Below, piece after piece: positions 6,721-14,115 of a stretch of 27,702 nucleotides of DNA. The notes beneath the pieces were generated by a model. That model was not told the origin of the DNA and ran no database searches. It saw only the letters and a list, made by a program, of their open reading frames with translations. The DNA lies in the NCBI GenBank assembly GCA_964409485.1, contig CAYPDM010000017.1:1-27702 (forward strand), in the 5' to 3' direction. This stretch comes from JAFGPF01 sp964409485. Lineage in GTDB: Bacteria > Chloroflexota > Dehalococcoidia > Dehalococcoidales > RBG-16-60-22. The translations under genes were made by a program, and so were the position numbers. Numbering within the stretch: position 1 is the stretch's first letter; each line of letters starts with the position of its first letter.

Positions 6721-7092
6721 ATGAGAAATATGCTGAAGAGTAAAATCCACCGGGCAACCGTGACCGACGCCAATATCAATTACGAAGGCAGTATCACCAT
6801 CGATAAGAAGCTCATGGCGGCGGCCGATATCCTCCCCTACGAGCAGGTGCACGTGCTTAATATCAATAACGGCGCCCGTTTTACCACCTATACCATCGAA
6901 GGTGAGGAAGGCAGCGGCGAAATATGCCTTAACGGAGCCGCCGCCCGACTGGCCGTGAAAGGCGACCTCGTTATTATCCTGACCTATCAAAATGTGCCTG
7001 AAGAGGCAACGAAGGGCTACCGACCCAAGATAGTATATGTCAACGAGAAGAACGAAATCGTTACGAAACTGGATGAAAAAATTTTCGCTTGA
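6721..7092 (+). CDS. panD: Aspartate 1-decarboxylase
   Basis: 123 residues, the usual size for the proenzyme. The self-cleavage site is at Gly23-Ser24 (NYEGSITID), where Ser24 becomes the N-terminal pyruvoyl group. MLKSKIHRATVTDAN at the start and LNGAAARLAVKGDLVIIL in the middle are typical. The enzyme makes beta-alanine from aspartate for PanC. AGGGGG precedes the ATG by 8 nt. Its TGA stop overlaps panB's ribosome binding site (GAGGAG), so the two are translationally linked. Confidence 0.95.
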   Translation: MRNMLKSKIHRATVTDANINYEGSITIDKKLMAAADILPYEQVHVLNINNGARFTTYTIEGEEGSGEICLNGAAARLAVKGDLVIILTYQNVPEEATKGYRPKIVYVNEKNEIVTKLDEKIFA

Positions 7093-7101
7093 GGAGCTGC
7101 C

Positions 7102-7932
7102 GTGAGTGTTACGATTAACCAGATAAAGGAGATGAAGCGCAAGGGTGAGAAAATCTCCATGCTCACCGCTTACGATTACGTAACCGCCAAGATAATCGAT
7201 GAGGCAGGCGTGCCGCTGATACTGGTCGGGGATAGCCTGGGTATGGTGGTCCTCGGTTATAATTCTACAATTCCGGTTACCCTGGAGGTAATGCTGCATC
7301 ATACCAAGGCGGTCGTCAGGGGCGTTAAGAACGCCCTCGTCGTGGGCGATATGCCGTTTATGACCTACACGGTAAACATGGAAGAAGCCCTGCGTAACGC
7401 GGCGCGCTTTCTTCAGGAGACCGGCTGCCAGGCGGTAAAACTCGAAGGAGGAGTCACCGTCGCCGACAAAGTGAAAAGAATCGTAGAATGCGGCATTCCG
7501 GTCATGGGTCATATCGGCCTGACTCCGCAGTCGATTCATCAGTTCGGCGGCCACAAAATCCAGGGCAAGACGCCGGAAGCGGCAAAAAGACTCCTGGAAG
7601 ATGCCGTGGCTCTGGATCAGGCCGGCGCTTTCGCCGTCGTGCTGGAGACCGTGCCCGCCCCCCTCGCTGCCCTGATTTCGAAGAAGATTGGCATCCCGAC
7701 AATCGGCATCGGCGCCGGCGCCGGATGCGACGGCCAGGTGCAGGTTATCAACGATATACTCGGGTCTTATACGGACTTTGTCCCCAAGCATGCCAAGCAG
7801 TACGCCAAAATCGCCGGTATTATGGCCGACGCCATATCTGCGTACCACAAAGAGGTGAAAGCCGGAGAGTTTCCCACCGATGCTCAAAGCTTTACCATGG
7901 ACGAAAGCATAATAAAAGAACTGGATAAGTAA
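7102..7932 (+). CDS. panB: 3-methyl-2-oxobutanoate hydroxymethyltransferase
   Basis: 276 residues, start GTG at 7102 with GAGGAG just upstream. Family motifs are intact. MLTAYDYVTAKIIDEAG and LVGDSLGMVVLGY hold the Asp that binds Mg, GDMPFMTY and EGG are in the barrel, and GHIGLTPQS and IGIGAGAGCDGQVQV close it. The enzyme transfers a hydroxymethyl group from methylene-tetrahydrofolate to ketoisovalerate, giving ketopantoate, the substrate of the reductase encoded two genes upstream. A long frame on the opposite strand through panD and panB is an artefact of codon bias. Confidence 0.96.
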   Translation: MSVTINQIKEMKRKGEKISMLTAYDYVTAKIIDEAGVPLILVGDSLGMVVLGYNSTIPVTLEVMLHHTKAVVRGVKNALVVGDMPFMTYTVNMEEALRNAARFLQETGCQAVKLEGGVTVADKVKRIVECGIPVMGHIGLTPQSIHQFGGHKIQGKTPEAAKRLLEDAVALDQAGAFAVVLETVPAPLAALISKKIGIPTIGIGAGAGCDGQVQVINDILGSYTDFVPKHAKQYAKIAGIMADAISAYHKEVKAGEFPTDAQSFTMDESIIKELDK

Positions 7933-7951
7933 GCTGCCGGTAATTTCAAAC

Positions 7952-8039
7952 GTGTTCGAGAGGGGGCAACGCCCCCTCTTTTATATATTTCACCTCCCCT
8001 TTGACACGGGCTATGGAGAGGGGGATAATGGGGATGAGG
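7952..8039. repeat. Intergenic hairpin repeat, copy 2, inside the pan operon
   Basis: A perfect 9-bp hairpin AGAGGGGGC/GCCCCCTCT with loop AAC (7959-7979) is followed by a T-rich run. Next comes a second module with ACCTCCCC (7992-7999) and GGAGAGGGGGATAATGGGGA (8015-8034), then TGAGG at 8035-8039. This matches the order and spacing of copies 1 and 3 but is more diverged. It fills almost the whole 115-bp gap between panB and panC. Its final GAGG (8036-8039) lies 8 nt before the panC ATG and serves as its ribosome binding site. Confidence 0.7.
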
Positions 8040-8047
8040 CGGAAAGA

Positions 8048-8881
8048 ATGAAGGTAGTGGAAACTATAGCCGAAATGCGGCAGGCTCGTAAAGAGCTTGA
8101 AGAGACCATCGGCTTCGTGCCAACGATGGGCGCTCTCCATGAAGGCCACCTGTCGCTGGTGAGGCGGGCCAGGGAAGAAAATGCCTCGGTGGTGGTCAGC
8201 ATCTTCGTCAATCCCACCCAGTTCGGCCCCAAGGAAGACTTCAAGAGCTATCCCCGCGACACCAAACGCGACCTGGAGATGCTGGAGCCTGATACGGACA
8301 TCGTTTTTATGCCGTCCGGTGCGGAGATGTACCCGGATAATTATGATTCCTGGGTGGAAGTCGGCACGATTACGGAGAATCTGGAAGGCGCTTCCCGCCC
8401 CGGACACTTTCGCGGCGTGAGCACCGTCGTTGCCAAGCTGTTCAATATCGTCCAGCCCACGAAAGCCTACTTCGGGCAGAAGGACGCCCAGCAGCTGCTG
8501 GTTATCAAAAAGATGGCGGCCGACCTCGATATGAATCTGGAGGTAGTGACCTGCCCCACGATACGCGAGCCGGACGGGCTGGCGATGAGCAGTCGCAACA
8601 CCTATCTCAAAGGTCAGCATCGGCAGGTGGCCACCGTACTTTACCGGGCGCTGAACCTGGCGGAAAAGCGCTGGGACCAGGAGGAAACCGATGCGGGGGC
8701 GATACGTCTGGAAATGACCGAGCTTATCAAAATGGAGCCGCTGGCGAAGATTGATTATGTCAGCATTGCCGATGTAGAGACTTTAAAAGAGATGCACCAT
8801 AAGATTAAGCCCCCGGTGCTGGTATCCCTGGCGGTGAAGATAGGCAAGACGCGGCTTATCGATAACACCGTGCTGGAGTAG
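8048..8881 (+). CDS. panC: Pantothenate synthetase (pantoate--beta-alanine ligase)
   Basis: 277 residues from ATG 8048. An upstream TTG- or GTG-started extension would be encoded by the hairpin repeat and adds no family sequence, so I exclude it. The adenylating-enzyme motifs are present: FVPTMGALHEGHLSLV (HIGH-like, His31 and His34), NPTQFG, FGQKDAQQL and the KMSKS-like AMSSRNTYL. The enzyme condenses pantoate and beta-alanine with ATP. It is the last gene of the pan operon. The stop codon is 12 bp from the end of the convergent MFS gene. Confidence 0.95.
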   Translation: MKVVETIAEMRQARKELEETIGFVPTMGALHEGHLSLVRRAREENASVVVSIFVNPTQFGPKEDFKSYPRDTKRDLEMLEPDTDIVFMPSGAEMYPDNYDSWVEVGTITENLEGASRPGHFRGVSTVVAKLFNIVQPTKAYFGQKDAQQLLVIKKMAADLDMNLEVVTCPTIREPDGLAMSSRNTYLKGQHRQVATVLYRALNLAEKRWDQEETDAGAIRLEMTELIKMEPLAKIDYVSIADVETLKEMHHKIKPPVLVSLAVKIGKTRLIDNTVLE

Positions 8882-8893
8882 CGTTCTACGGGA

Positions 8894-10123
8894 TTATTTT
8901 TTCTGTTTCAACGGTGTGGCCAGCACGACAAGCGTAATAACAGCAGCAATAGCGGCCACCGACCAGAAATCGCCGCCTATGCCGCCGGTCCTGACAAAGT
9001 CCACTGTAGCCCCGAGAATCGGGGCTATTATCATCGTTGAGACAGACTTCGCCTGACTTTCAATAGATAGTACCGTAGCTCCCTGTGTTTCGGTAGCAAA
9101 AGCGTCAAAGCGGCTGATAAGCATCGGCCTCCAGAAGTTCTGAATCAGGGAAAGAATAATGAAACCGGCTATCGCCGCGTAATAATACTGGAAATACAGC
9201 AGCGGTATTAGCGCCAGGTAGAGAATAAATACGACCTTCCAGAGCAGACGGCTGCCTTTCTCCTCTCCACCGGCGAAACTCGAAAGACGGTGGGCGTTGC
9301 GGCTGGCGTAGGCGGAGACCAGGTAGATGATGACGTAGACGGCTCCCACGAGAATGGCGCTGCGGCGCGTATCGCTCATCAACACGAAAACAGGCAACAT
9401 CAAAGCCAGGCTCTTGATGACGGGCTGCAGGTAGTCCTCTACCGCTTTATAAACTCCCTCGAAGCCCATCGACTCCACCAGGAGGCGGCGAAGATGCCTC
9501 ACGCACAGCGAATCGCGCAGGCATTGCCAGAGGTGGCGCAACACACTGCGGACATCCGCACCCCCCTCCGGCTGCCCCTCCAGTTCCTTAGGATAGCCGA
9601 GGAAGTTTACCAGTCCCGCCAGGTAAGGCACGATAGCGAAGAAAAAGACGTAAGCGAAATTGTTGGTCCACAGGACGAAGACGGCAGCCAGGACTACCGA
9701 TACCGCCGAGCCTATCATGGACCAGGAACGGGTGTAGCCGTAGACCCGTGTCTTTTCATCGGTGCGCTCCTGAATGCGCAGCCAGGTAAATATCATGGCT
9801 TTGTGGGTGCCGGTGCGGAAGGCCTCGCCGATGGCGAAGAAGAACATGGCGATGAACATGTGCCAGTAGTCCTGGCTGAAGCCGAAGACCGCAAACGAGG
9901 TAATATATGAAACGAAGGACAGAATCATGCTGCGGCGGCGACCGAATAAATCGGCGACGGCGCCGCTGGGGATTTCCATGATGTTGATGACAAGCTCCCG
10001 GAAGGCTATAAGGAAGCCTATCTGGGTGAAGGAAAGCCCCCTGTCCAGGAAGAACAGGATAATAAACGGCTCGAAATACCGCTGGTTCTTAAGGAAACCG
10101 TATAATGAAAAGCGCGCTAACAT
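8894..10123 (-). CDS. Major facilitator superfamily transporter
   Basis: 409 residues with about 12 hydrophobic segments. The loop between helices 2 and 3 has the MFS signature-like GAVADLFGRRRSM (near residue 57). SQDYWHMFIAMFFFAIGEAFRTGTHKAM resembles helices 4-5 of drug/H+ antiporter-like members. A cytoplasmic central loop (residues about 175-205, ELEGQPEGGADVRSV) separates the halves. The substrate cannot be told from sequence. The gene is monocistronic and convergent with panC. AAGGA lies 7 nt before the ATG. Confidence 0.85.
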   Translation of the reverse strand: MLARFSLYGFLKNQRYFEPFIILFFLDRGLSFTQIGFLIAFRELVINIMEIPSGAVADLFGRRRSMILSFVSYITSFAVFGFSQDYWHMFIAMFFFAIGEAFRTGTHKAMIFTWLRIQERTDEKTRVYGYTRSWSMIGSAVSVVLAAVFVLWTNNFAYVFFFAIVPYLAGLVNFLGYPKELEGQPEGGADVRSVLRHLWQCLRDSLCVRHLRRLLVESMGFEGVYKAVEDYLQPVIKSLALMLPVFVLMSDTRRSAILVGAVYVIIYLVSAYASRNAHRLSSFAGGEEKGSRLLWKVVFILYLALIPLLYFQYYYAAIAGFIILSLIQNFWRPMLISRFDAFATETQGATVLSIESQAKSVSTMIIAPILGATVDFVRTGGIGGDFWSVAAIAAVITLVVLATPLKQKK

Positions 10124-10140
10124 TCTGGTCCTTGAGGTAT

Positions 10141-10170
10141 ATTATAGCACTTAGTATCGTTTTATGAGAA
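10141..10170 (-). promoter_or_regulatory. Probable promoter of the MFS transporter gene
   Basis: On the minus strand a perfect TATAAT (10146-10141) follows a weak -35 (TTCTCA, 10170-10165) by 18 bp. The inferred start near 10134 gives a leader of about 11 nt. Confidence 0.45.
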
Positions 10171-10180
10171 TGACAGGGTC

Positions 10181-10202
10181 GCGGACTGAAAATCCGTGTG
10201 TC
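10181..10202 (+). other. tRNA-Phe anticodon-arm remnant
   Basis: These 22 bases match 10553-10574 of the intact tRNA-Phe at 21 of 22 positions. They cover the 5-bp anticodon stem, the GAA loop and part of the variable loop. No acceptor, D or T arm surrounds them, so this is a fragment and not a working gene. Confidence 0.6.
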
Positions 10203-10228
10203 CCCCACCCCTTTCCTTTGATATCTAT

Positions 10229-10463
10229 TCCCACCCGTGCCGCCCGGGGAAAATCCCTCTCTAACTCTCCCTTTACCAAAGGGAGAGGATGATGGTGCAA
10301 ACTCTATTATCAATGCCTTAACCCAATCTGTCTCCCTCCTTTGTAAGGAGGGATTAAGGGAGATTTAACACCGGGTGTTTAAGAGGGGTGAAGCCCCTCT
10401 TTTAATCATTTCCCCCTCTCCTTCATCCTGCCTCGTAAGGAGAGGGGGATTAAGGGGGTGAGG
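10229..10463. repeat. Composite intergenic hairpin repeat, copy 3, with four hairpins
   Basis: The 403-bp stretch 10124-10526 contains no gene. After the MFS promoter and the tRNA fragment it holds TTCCCACCCGTGCCGCCC (10229-10246; 16 of 18 bases as in copy 1). Four perfect inverted repeats follow: CTCTCCCTTT/AAAGGGAGAG (10265-10287), CCCTCCTT/AAGGAGGG (10334-10352), AAGAGGGG/CCCCTCTT (10381-10401) and CCCCCTCTCCTT/AAGGAGAGGGGG (10412-10448). The last is followed by ATTAAGGGGGTGAGG. The last two hairpins correspond in order and spacing to copy 1. Confidence 0.8.
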
Positions 10464-10487
10464 TTAAGAAATAGTCTAATACTCTCC

Positions 10488-10516
10488 TTGACTGTAATAC
10501 GAATCTAAAGTAAAAT
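10488..10516 (+). promoter_or_regulatory. Promoter of the tRNA-Phe/tRNA-Gly unit
   Basis: TTGACT (10488-10493) and TAAAAT (10511-10516) are spaced by 17 bp. The start is expected near 10523, a few bases before the tRNA-Phe 5' end. Confidence 0.8.
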
Positions 10517-10526
10517 ATAGCTGTTT

Positions 10527-10602
<76 letters not shown>

Positions 10603-10614
10603 CAATCATGGCGG

Positions 10615-10690
10615 GCGGAAGTAGTTCAGTGGCTAGAACGTCTCCTTGCCAAGGAGAAGGTCGCGAGTTCGAATCTCGTCTTCCGCTCCA
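10615..10690 (+). tRNA. tRNA-Gly (anticodon GCC)
   Basis: A complete 76-nt cloverleaf. Acceptor GCGGAAG/CTTCCGC, D stem GTTC/GAAC, anticodon stem TCTCC/GGAGA with loop TTGCCAA, T stem GCGAG/CTCGT with one G-U pair. The discriminator is T and CCA is encoded. A T-run follows directly, then a hairpin terminator. Confidence 0.97.
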
Positions 10691-10705
10691 TTTTTTATTA
10701 TGGGG

Positions 10706-10739
10706 AGTTTAAGAGGGGCGAAAACCCCTCTTTCTTTTA
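10706..10739. terminator. Hairpin terminator, also copy 4 of the hairpin repeat core
   Basis: AAGAGGGG (10711-10718) pairs with CCCCTCTT (10725-10732) around CGAAAA, followed by TTCTTTTAT. The flanking GTTTAAGAGGGG is the same core as in copies 1 and 3. It ends the tRNA unit on the plus strand and lies directly behind the stop codon of the convergent molybdopterin enzyme gene, so it may act on both. Confidence 0.65.
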
Positions 10740-13250
10740 TTCCCCCTCCCACCCTTCTATTTCCACCAGGCAGGAGTTCGGCGCCATGCCGGGGGCGTTC
10801 TTCGATAACACCCTTTCCGGCGTGAGGATGTTGACACAACCGCCCCGGTCGATGCTGTTTGGATTACCCGGCTCCAGCGGGTCGTACTTGCCGGAGCCGT
10901 AGTAGGAGTGAACAACACCCTTGCGCATCCTCTCCGTAACCTCGGCGATGCACAGCACGGCGCCGCGGTCGTTATATATCTTAACGATATCCCCGGATTT
11001 AATGCCCCTGGGGGCGGCGTCCGCGGGATTAAGGCGCACCGGGCGCCAGCGGTACCCGTCCTTAAGAACGCGGTGACCCGGAATTTCTCCCAGCCACGAT
11101 GAATTGGCGTCGTGGTGCGTGTGGAAGGAATACCTGGGGTGGGGAGTGATAAGCTGCAGCGGGTATTTCTGCGCCAGCTCCGAGTCGTAGCCTTCCCAGC
11201 TGGGGATATAGCGGGGCAGCGGCGGCCTTTCAGCGTCGTCGGGGAAGTGTTTCAGCAGGCTCTGGGAGACAAATTCTATCTTGCCGCTGTACGTTCCCAG
11301 TTCCTTACCTTTATCCGTGTTTCTCTTGGGGTTAAAGTGGTCGGGCGTATCGCACTCACGTCCCTCGTAGAACCAGCGCAGGCCGGGTGTCGGCTGATAA
11401 TCCTCCGGCATGGGAACGATGAAATACCCCTTACGCTTAAATTCCTCAAACGATATGTATTCAGGCAGGTCCGAGTGGTAAAAGACCTTCTCTATCCAGT
11501 CCTCGTCCGTGTTGCCTTCGGTAAATTTATCCTTTATGCCCAGTTTTGCGGCGAGCTCGCTGAATATCTGATAGTCGGACTTGGATTCGTAAAGCGGTTC
11601 GATGCACTTGTGCTGGTAAACGATAACACGATGGTTGCAGGCGTTGGAGCCGTGGTGGGTATACCCCCCGGTATTCGCCCACTCGCCGATATCGTACCGC
11701 TCGAAGTTGGTACAGGCCGGCAGGATGACATCGGCCAGTCCTGTTTCCGTGCACCACCAGCAGTCCTGGTTGACGACGAACTCCAGTTTCGGGCTCTGGT
11801 ACATCTTCACCCAGCGGTTGGTGCCGGTCATGGTGCCGAGGAACGAACCGCCGTAGCGATAGAACATCCTGACCTCCGAACAACCGGGGGCCGGGTAAGT
11901 AAACGGGACGAACTGCTGCTCCAGCGATTGACCACAAAACGTTTCCCCCAGCCAGTTGATGGGAGGATTGAGAATGGCCTCCGGCACGAGCAGGCGGTAG
12001 ATGCGCTGTTTGACCGGATTTAACGCCTTGTTTTTAGCGAATTCGTTCAGGAAATTCGGCCCGAAAGAGCTGTAGCCCGGAAAATCGAAATCGGCATTAT
12101 AAGGCGACCCCATAGTGGTGCCCCAGATATTTACGCCCGGCTTGCCGAGTCCCTGCATCGCCTGCAGAAGCACCATCAGGCGCGCCCATTCCGTGCCGTA
12201 GGCCTGGCGGCAGGCGCCGGACTCGCCGCCGCGGGAGCCGGCCGCGAGCATAACCCGACTCGCCGCCCATTCCCTTGCCAGGCTTTTTATAGTGTAGTCG
12301 GGTACGTCGCAGATATCCGCCGCACGTTCCGGCGTTTTGGGTATGCCGTCGTCCTCGCCCAGGACTTGCTTTTTGAAATCCTCGAAGCCCACCGTACGCA
12401 TTGCCACGTAATCTTTATCATAGGTGCCTTCGGTCAGCCAGACATAGGCGATAGCCTCGGCCATGGCGGCGTCGGTGCCGGGGCGGGGGGCAATCCATTT
12501 ATCACCAAATATGGTGGCGGTGTAATTGCAGAAGGGGTCGATGAAAATCTGCTTCTTGCCAAGTTCTCTCAACCAGAGTCGCCACACCGCCGATTCCTGT
12601 CCGCCGTAGATGCCGCGGGTCGAATCGGGGTCGTTGCCCCAGTGCACCACGAGGTCGGTATTCTTAAGGGCGTCCTCCAGGAGGTCGTACTGCTCCGGCA
12701 TGCCGAGACGCCAGAAAAAGCCGTAGGTATGCGTCGCACCCCAGTGCCAGCCCTCCCAGCTATCCGGGTTATCCAGGATATCGGTAAATCCAATCATGTT
12801 GAAGAAACGCGCCCAGGTCGAGGTACGGTAGCCGACGTTGCCCCAGTTATGGTGCGAAGACGCCCGGGACATGACGGCCTCCGGGCCGTAGGTCTCCCGT
12901 ATTCTTTTCATCTCCCCGGCGACAATGTCCAGGGCTTCGTCCCAGCTGATGCGTTTATAGCCGGACTTTCCCCGGTTTCCCGGATTGCGCTGCCCGTCGG
13001 GATTAAAGTCCTCTCTAATCAGCGGGTACTTGATTCGCAAGTCGGAATATATGCGCGCCTTTTCGACGGCGGTAAACGGTGACACGCAGGCCTTCCTCAA
13101 AGGTGTGAATTTACTGCCGCCGGCGTCTATGGTCCACGAAGCCGCGTCTTTATCTGTCAAAATAAGGGGGCGTACGCGGACTATTTTACCGTCCCGGACG
13201 TATACCTGCACCGGCCCGCCGTTGGTAAGATTGGTAAAGACTTCTTCCAA
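10737..13250 (-). CDS. Molybdopterin oxidoreductase, transhydroxylase (pyrogallol hydroxytransferase) large-subunit family
   Basis: 837 residues of the DMSO-reductase superfamily without the N-terminal Cys motif for a [4Fe-4S] cluster. As recalled, the Pelobacter acidigallici transhydroxylase large subunit lacks one too. The closest recognisable relative is that protein. Shared segments include TNGGPVQVYVRDGKI near the start, SSHHNWGNVGYR, NPDSWEGWHWG, YPAPG and RGGCVNILTPER near the end. The active-site residues I recall for it (His144, Asp174, Mo ligand Ser175, Tyr404) map at a constant offset to His133, Asp163, Ser164 and Tyr393. No Tat signal is visible, so it should be cytoplasmic. No small iron-sulfur subunit gene adjoins it. 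The start is TTG 13250; an ATT precedes it and TAG lies just upstream in frame. The real substrate is unknown. Confidence 0.85.
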   Translation of the reverse strand: MEEVFTNLTNGGPVQVYVRDGKIVRVRPLILTDKDAASWTIDAGGSKFTPLRKACVSPFTAVEKARIYSDLRIKYPLIREDFNPDGQRNPGNRGKSGYKRISWDEALDIVAGEMKRIRETYGPEAVMSRASSHHNWGNVGYRTSTWARFFNMIGFTDILDNPDSWEGWHWGATHTYGFFWRLGMPEQYDLLEDALKNTDLVVHWGNDPDSTRGIYGGQESAVWRLWLRELGKKQIFIDPFCNYTATIFGDKWIAPRPGTDAAMAEAIAYVWLTEGTYDKDYVAMRTVGFEDFKKQVLGEDDGIPKTPERAADICDVPDYTIKSLAREWAASRVMLAAGSRGGESGACRQAYGTEWARLMVLLQAMQGLGKPGVNIWGTTMGSPYNADFDFPGYSSFGPNFLNEFAKNKALNPVKQRIYRLLVPEAILNPPINWLGETFCGQSLEQQFVPFTYPAPGCSEVRMFYRYGGSFLGTMTGTNRWVKMYQSPKLEFVVNQDCWWCTETGLADVILPACTNFERYDIGEWANTGGYTHHGSNACNHRVIVYQHKCIEPLYESKSDYQIFSELAAKLGIKDKFTEGNTDEDWIEKVFYHSDLPEYISFEEFKRKGYFIVPMPEDYQPTPGLRWFYEGRECDTPDHFNPKRNTDKGKELGTYSGKIEFVSQSLLKHFPDDAERPPLPRYIPSWEGYDSELAQKYPLQLITPHPRYSFHTHHDANSSWLGEIPGHRVLKDGYRWRPVRLNPADAAPRGIKSGDIVKIYNDRGAVLCIAEVTERMRKGVVHSYYGSGKYDPLEPGNPNSIDRGGCVNILTPERVLSKNAPGMAPNSCLVEIEGWEGE

Positions 13251-13338
13251 AATAAAGTACTACCCTTCCATTAATTATATTATGGTATATTAAAAGTATA
13301 ATAAATACCTGCGTACTATATCAAACTGTGAAAAGAGA

Positions 13339-14115
13339 ATGAAAGATACGAAGTTTATAAGCTGGAATGTCAACGGCATCAGGGCGGTCAGGGGGAAAGG
13401 CTTTCTGGACTGGCTTTATAAAGAGTCGCCGGACGTACTTTGCCTGCAGGAGACCAAGGCCCGGCCCGAGCAGCTCGATGCCGACCTTACAGAGCCGACC
13501 GACTACAAAGTTTACTGGAATTACCCGGAGAAAAAAGGCTACAGCGGCGTGGTCGTCTTCACGAAAGCAGAACCTCTTAACGTGACGTACGACCTCGGTA
13601 AAAGCGGTCTCGACATTGAGGGAAGAGTTATTATCGCCGAATATCCCGCGTTTACCCTCTTTAACGTCTATTTCCCCAACGGCAAGGCAGGCCCGGAGCG
13701 TCTTAACTATAAAATGGCCTTTTACGATATCTTTCTTCAATATGCGGATTCTATCAAGGATGCCGGGAAAAAACTGGTGATTTGCGGCGATGTCAATACC
13801 GCCCATAAGGAAATCGACCTCGCCCGTCCAAGGGAAAACAGCAAGGTCTCCGGCTTCCTGCCCGGTGAAAGGGCCTGGATAGATAAATTAGTCTCTCACG
13901 GCTACGCGGACACCTTCCGCCGCTTCAATAAGGAGTCGGGTCAATATACCTGGTGGGACATGAAATCCGGGGCGCGGGCGAGGAACGTTGGCTGGAGGAT
14001 AGACTACTTTTTCGTCAGCGATAACCTGCTGCCGTCGCTGGCCGACGCCTTTATCATGCCTGATGTGATGGGCTCCGACCATTGCCCCATCGGGATTATT
14101 CTGAAAACGGACTAG
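13339..14115 (+). CDS. xth: Exodeoxyribonuclease III (AP endonuclease, xth family)
   Basis: 258 residues with all catalytic motifs of the exonuclease III family. WNVNGIRA is at the N-terminus, Glu38 in LQETKA binds metal, GDVNTAHKEID carries Asp151 and Asn153, GWRIDYFFVS follows, and GSDHCPIG carries Asp247 and His248. The enzyme nicks DNA at abasic sites and removes 3' blocking groups in base-excision repair. A -10-like TATAAT is at 13297-13302 without a clear -35. It starts 88 bp from the divergent molybdopterin gene. Its stop codon overlaps that of the next, convergent gene by four bases (CTAG). Confidence 0.95.
   Translation: MKDTKFISWNVNGIRAVRGKGFLDWLYKESPDVLCLQETKARPEQLDADLTEPTDYKVYWNYPEKKGYSGVVVFTKAEPLNVTYDLGKSGLDIEGRVIIAEYPAFTLFNVYFPNGKAGPERLNYKMAFYDIFLQYADSIKDAGKKLVICGDVNTAHKEIDLARPRENSKVSGFLPGERAWIDKLVSHGYADTFRRFNKESGQYTWWDMKSGARARNVGWRIDYFFVSDNLLPSLADAFIMPDVMGSDHCPIGIILKTD

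Noticed and set aside
6706..7887. Open frame of 393 codons on the minus strand across panD and panB
   Set aside because: Both plus-strand genes carry complete family motifs and good ribosome binding sites; the opposite frame has low-complexity, domain-free sequence.
7952..8047. N-terminal extension of PanC through the panB-panC gap
   Set aside because: The extra residues are encoded by the hairpin repeat, do not resemble the family, and the internal ATG 8048 has a ribosome binding site at the right distance.
10181..10202. A second tRNA-Phe gene
   Set aside because: Only the anticodon arm and part of the variable loop match; acceptor, D and T arms cannot be formed from the flanks.
10229..10463. 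CRISPR array, suggested by several hairpins in a row
   Set aside because: The hairpins differ in sequence and spacing, there is no constant direct repeat with unique spacers, and no cas gene is near.
11112..12023. Open frame of 303 codons on the plus strand inside the molybdopterin enzyme gene
   Set aside because: Antisense to a conserved 837-residue enzyme whose motifs are intact throughout; no start signal or domain.
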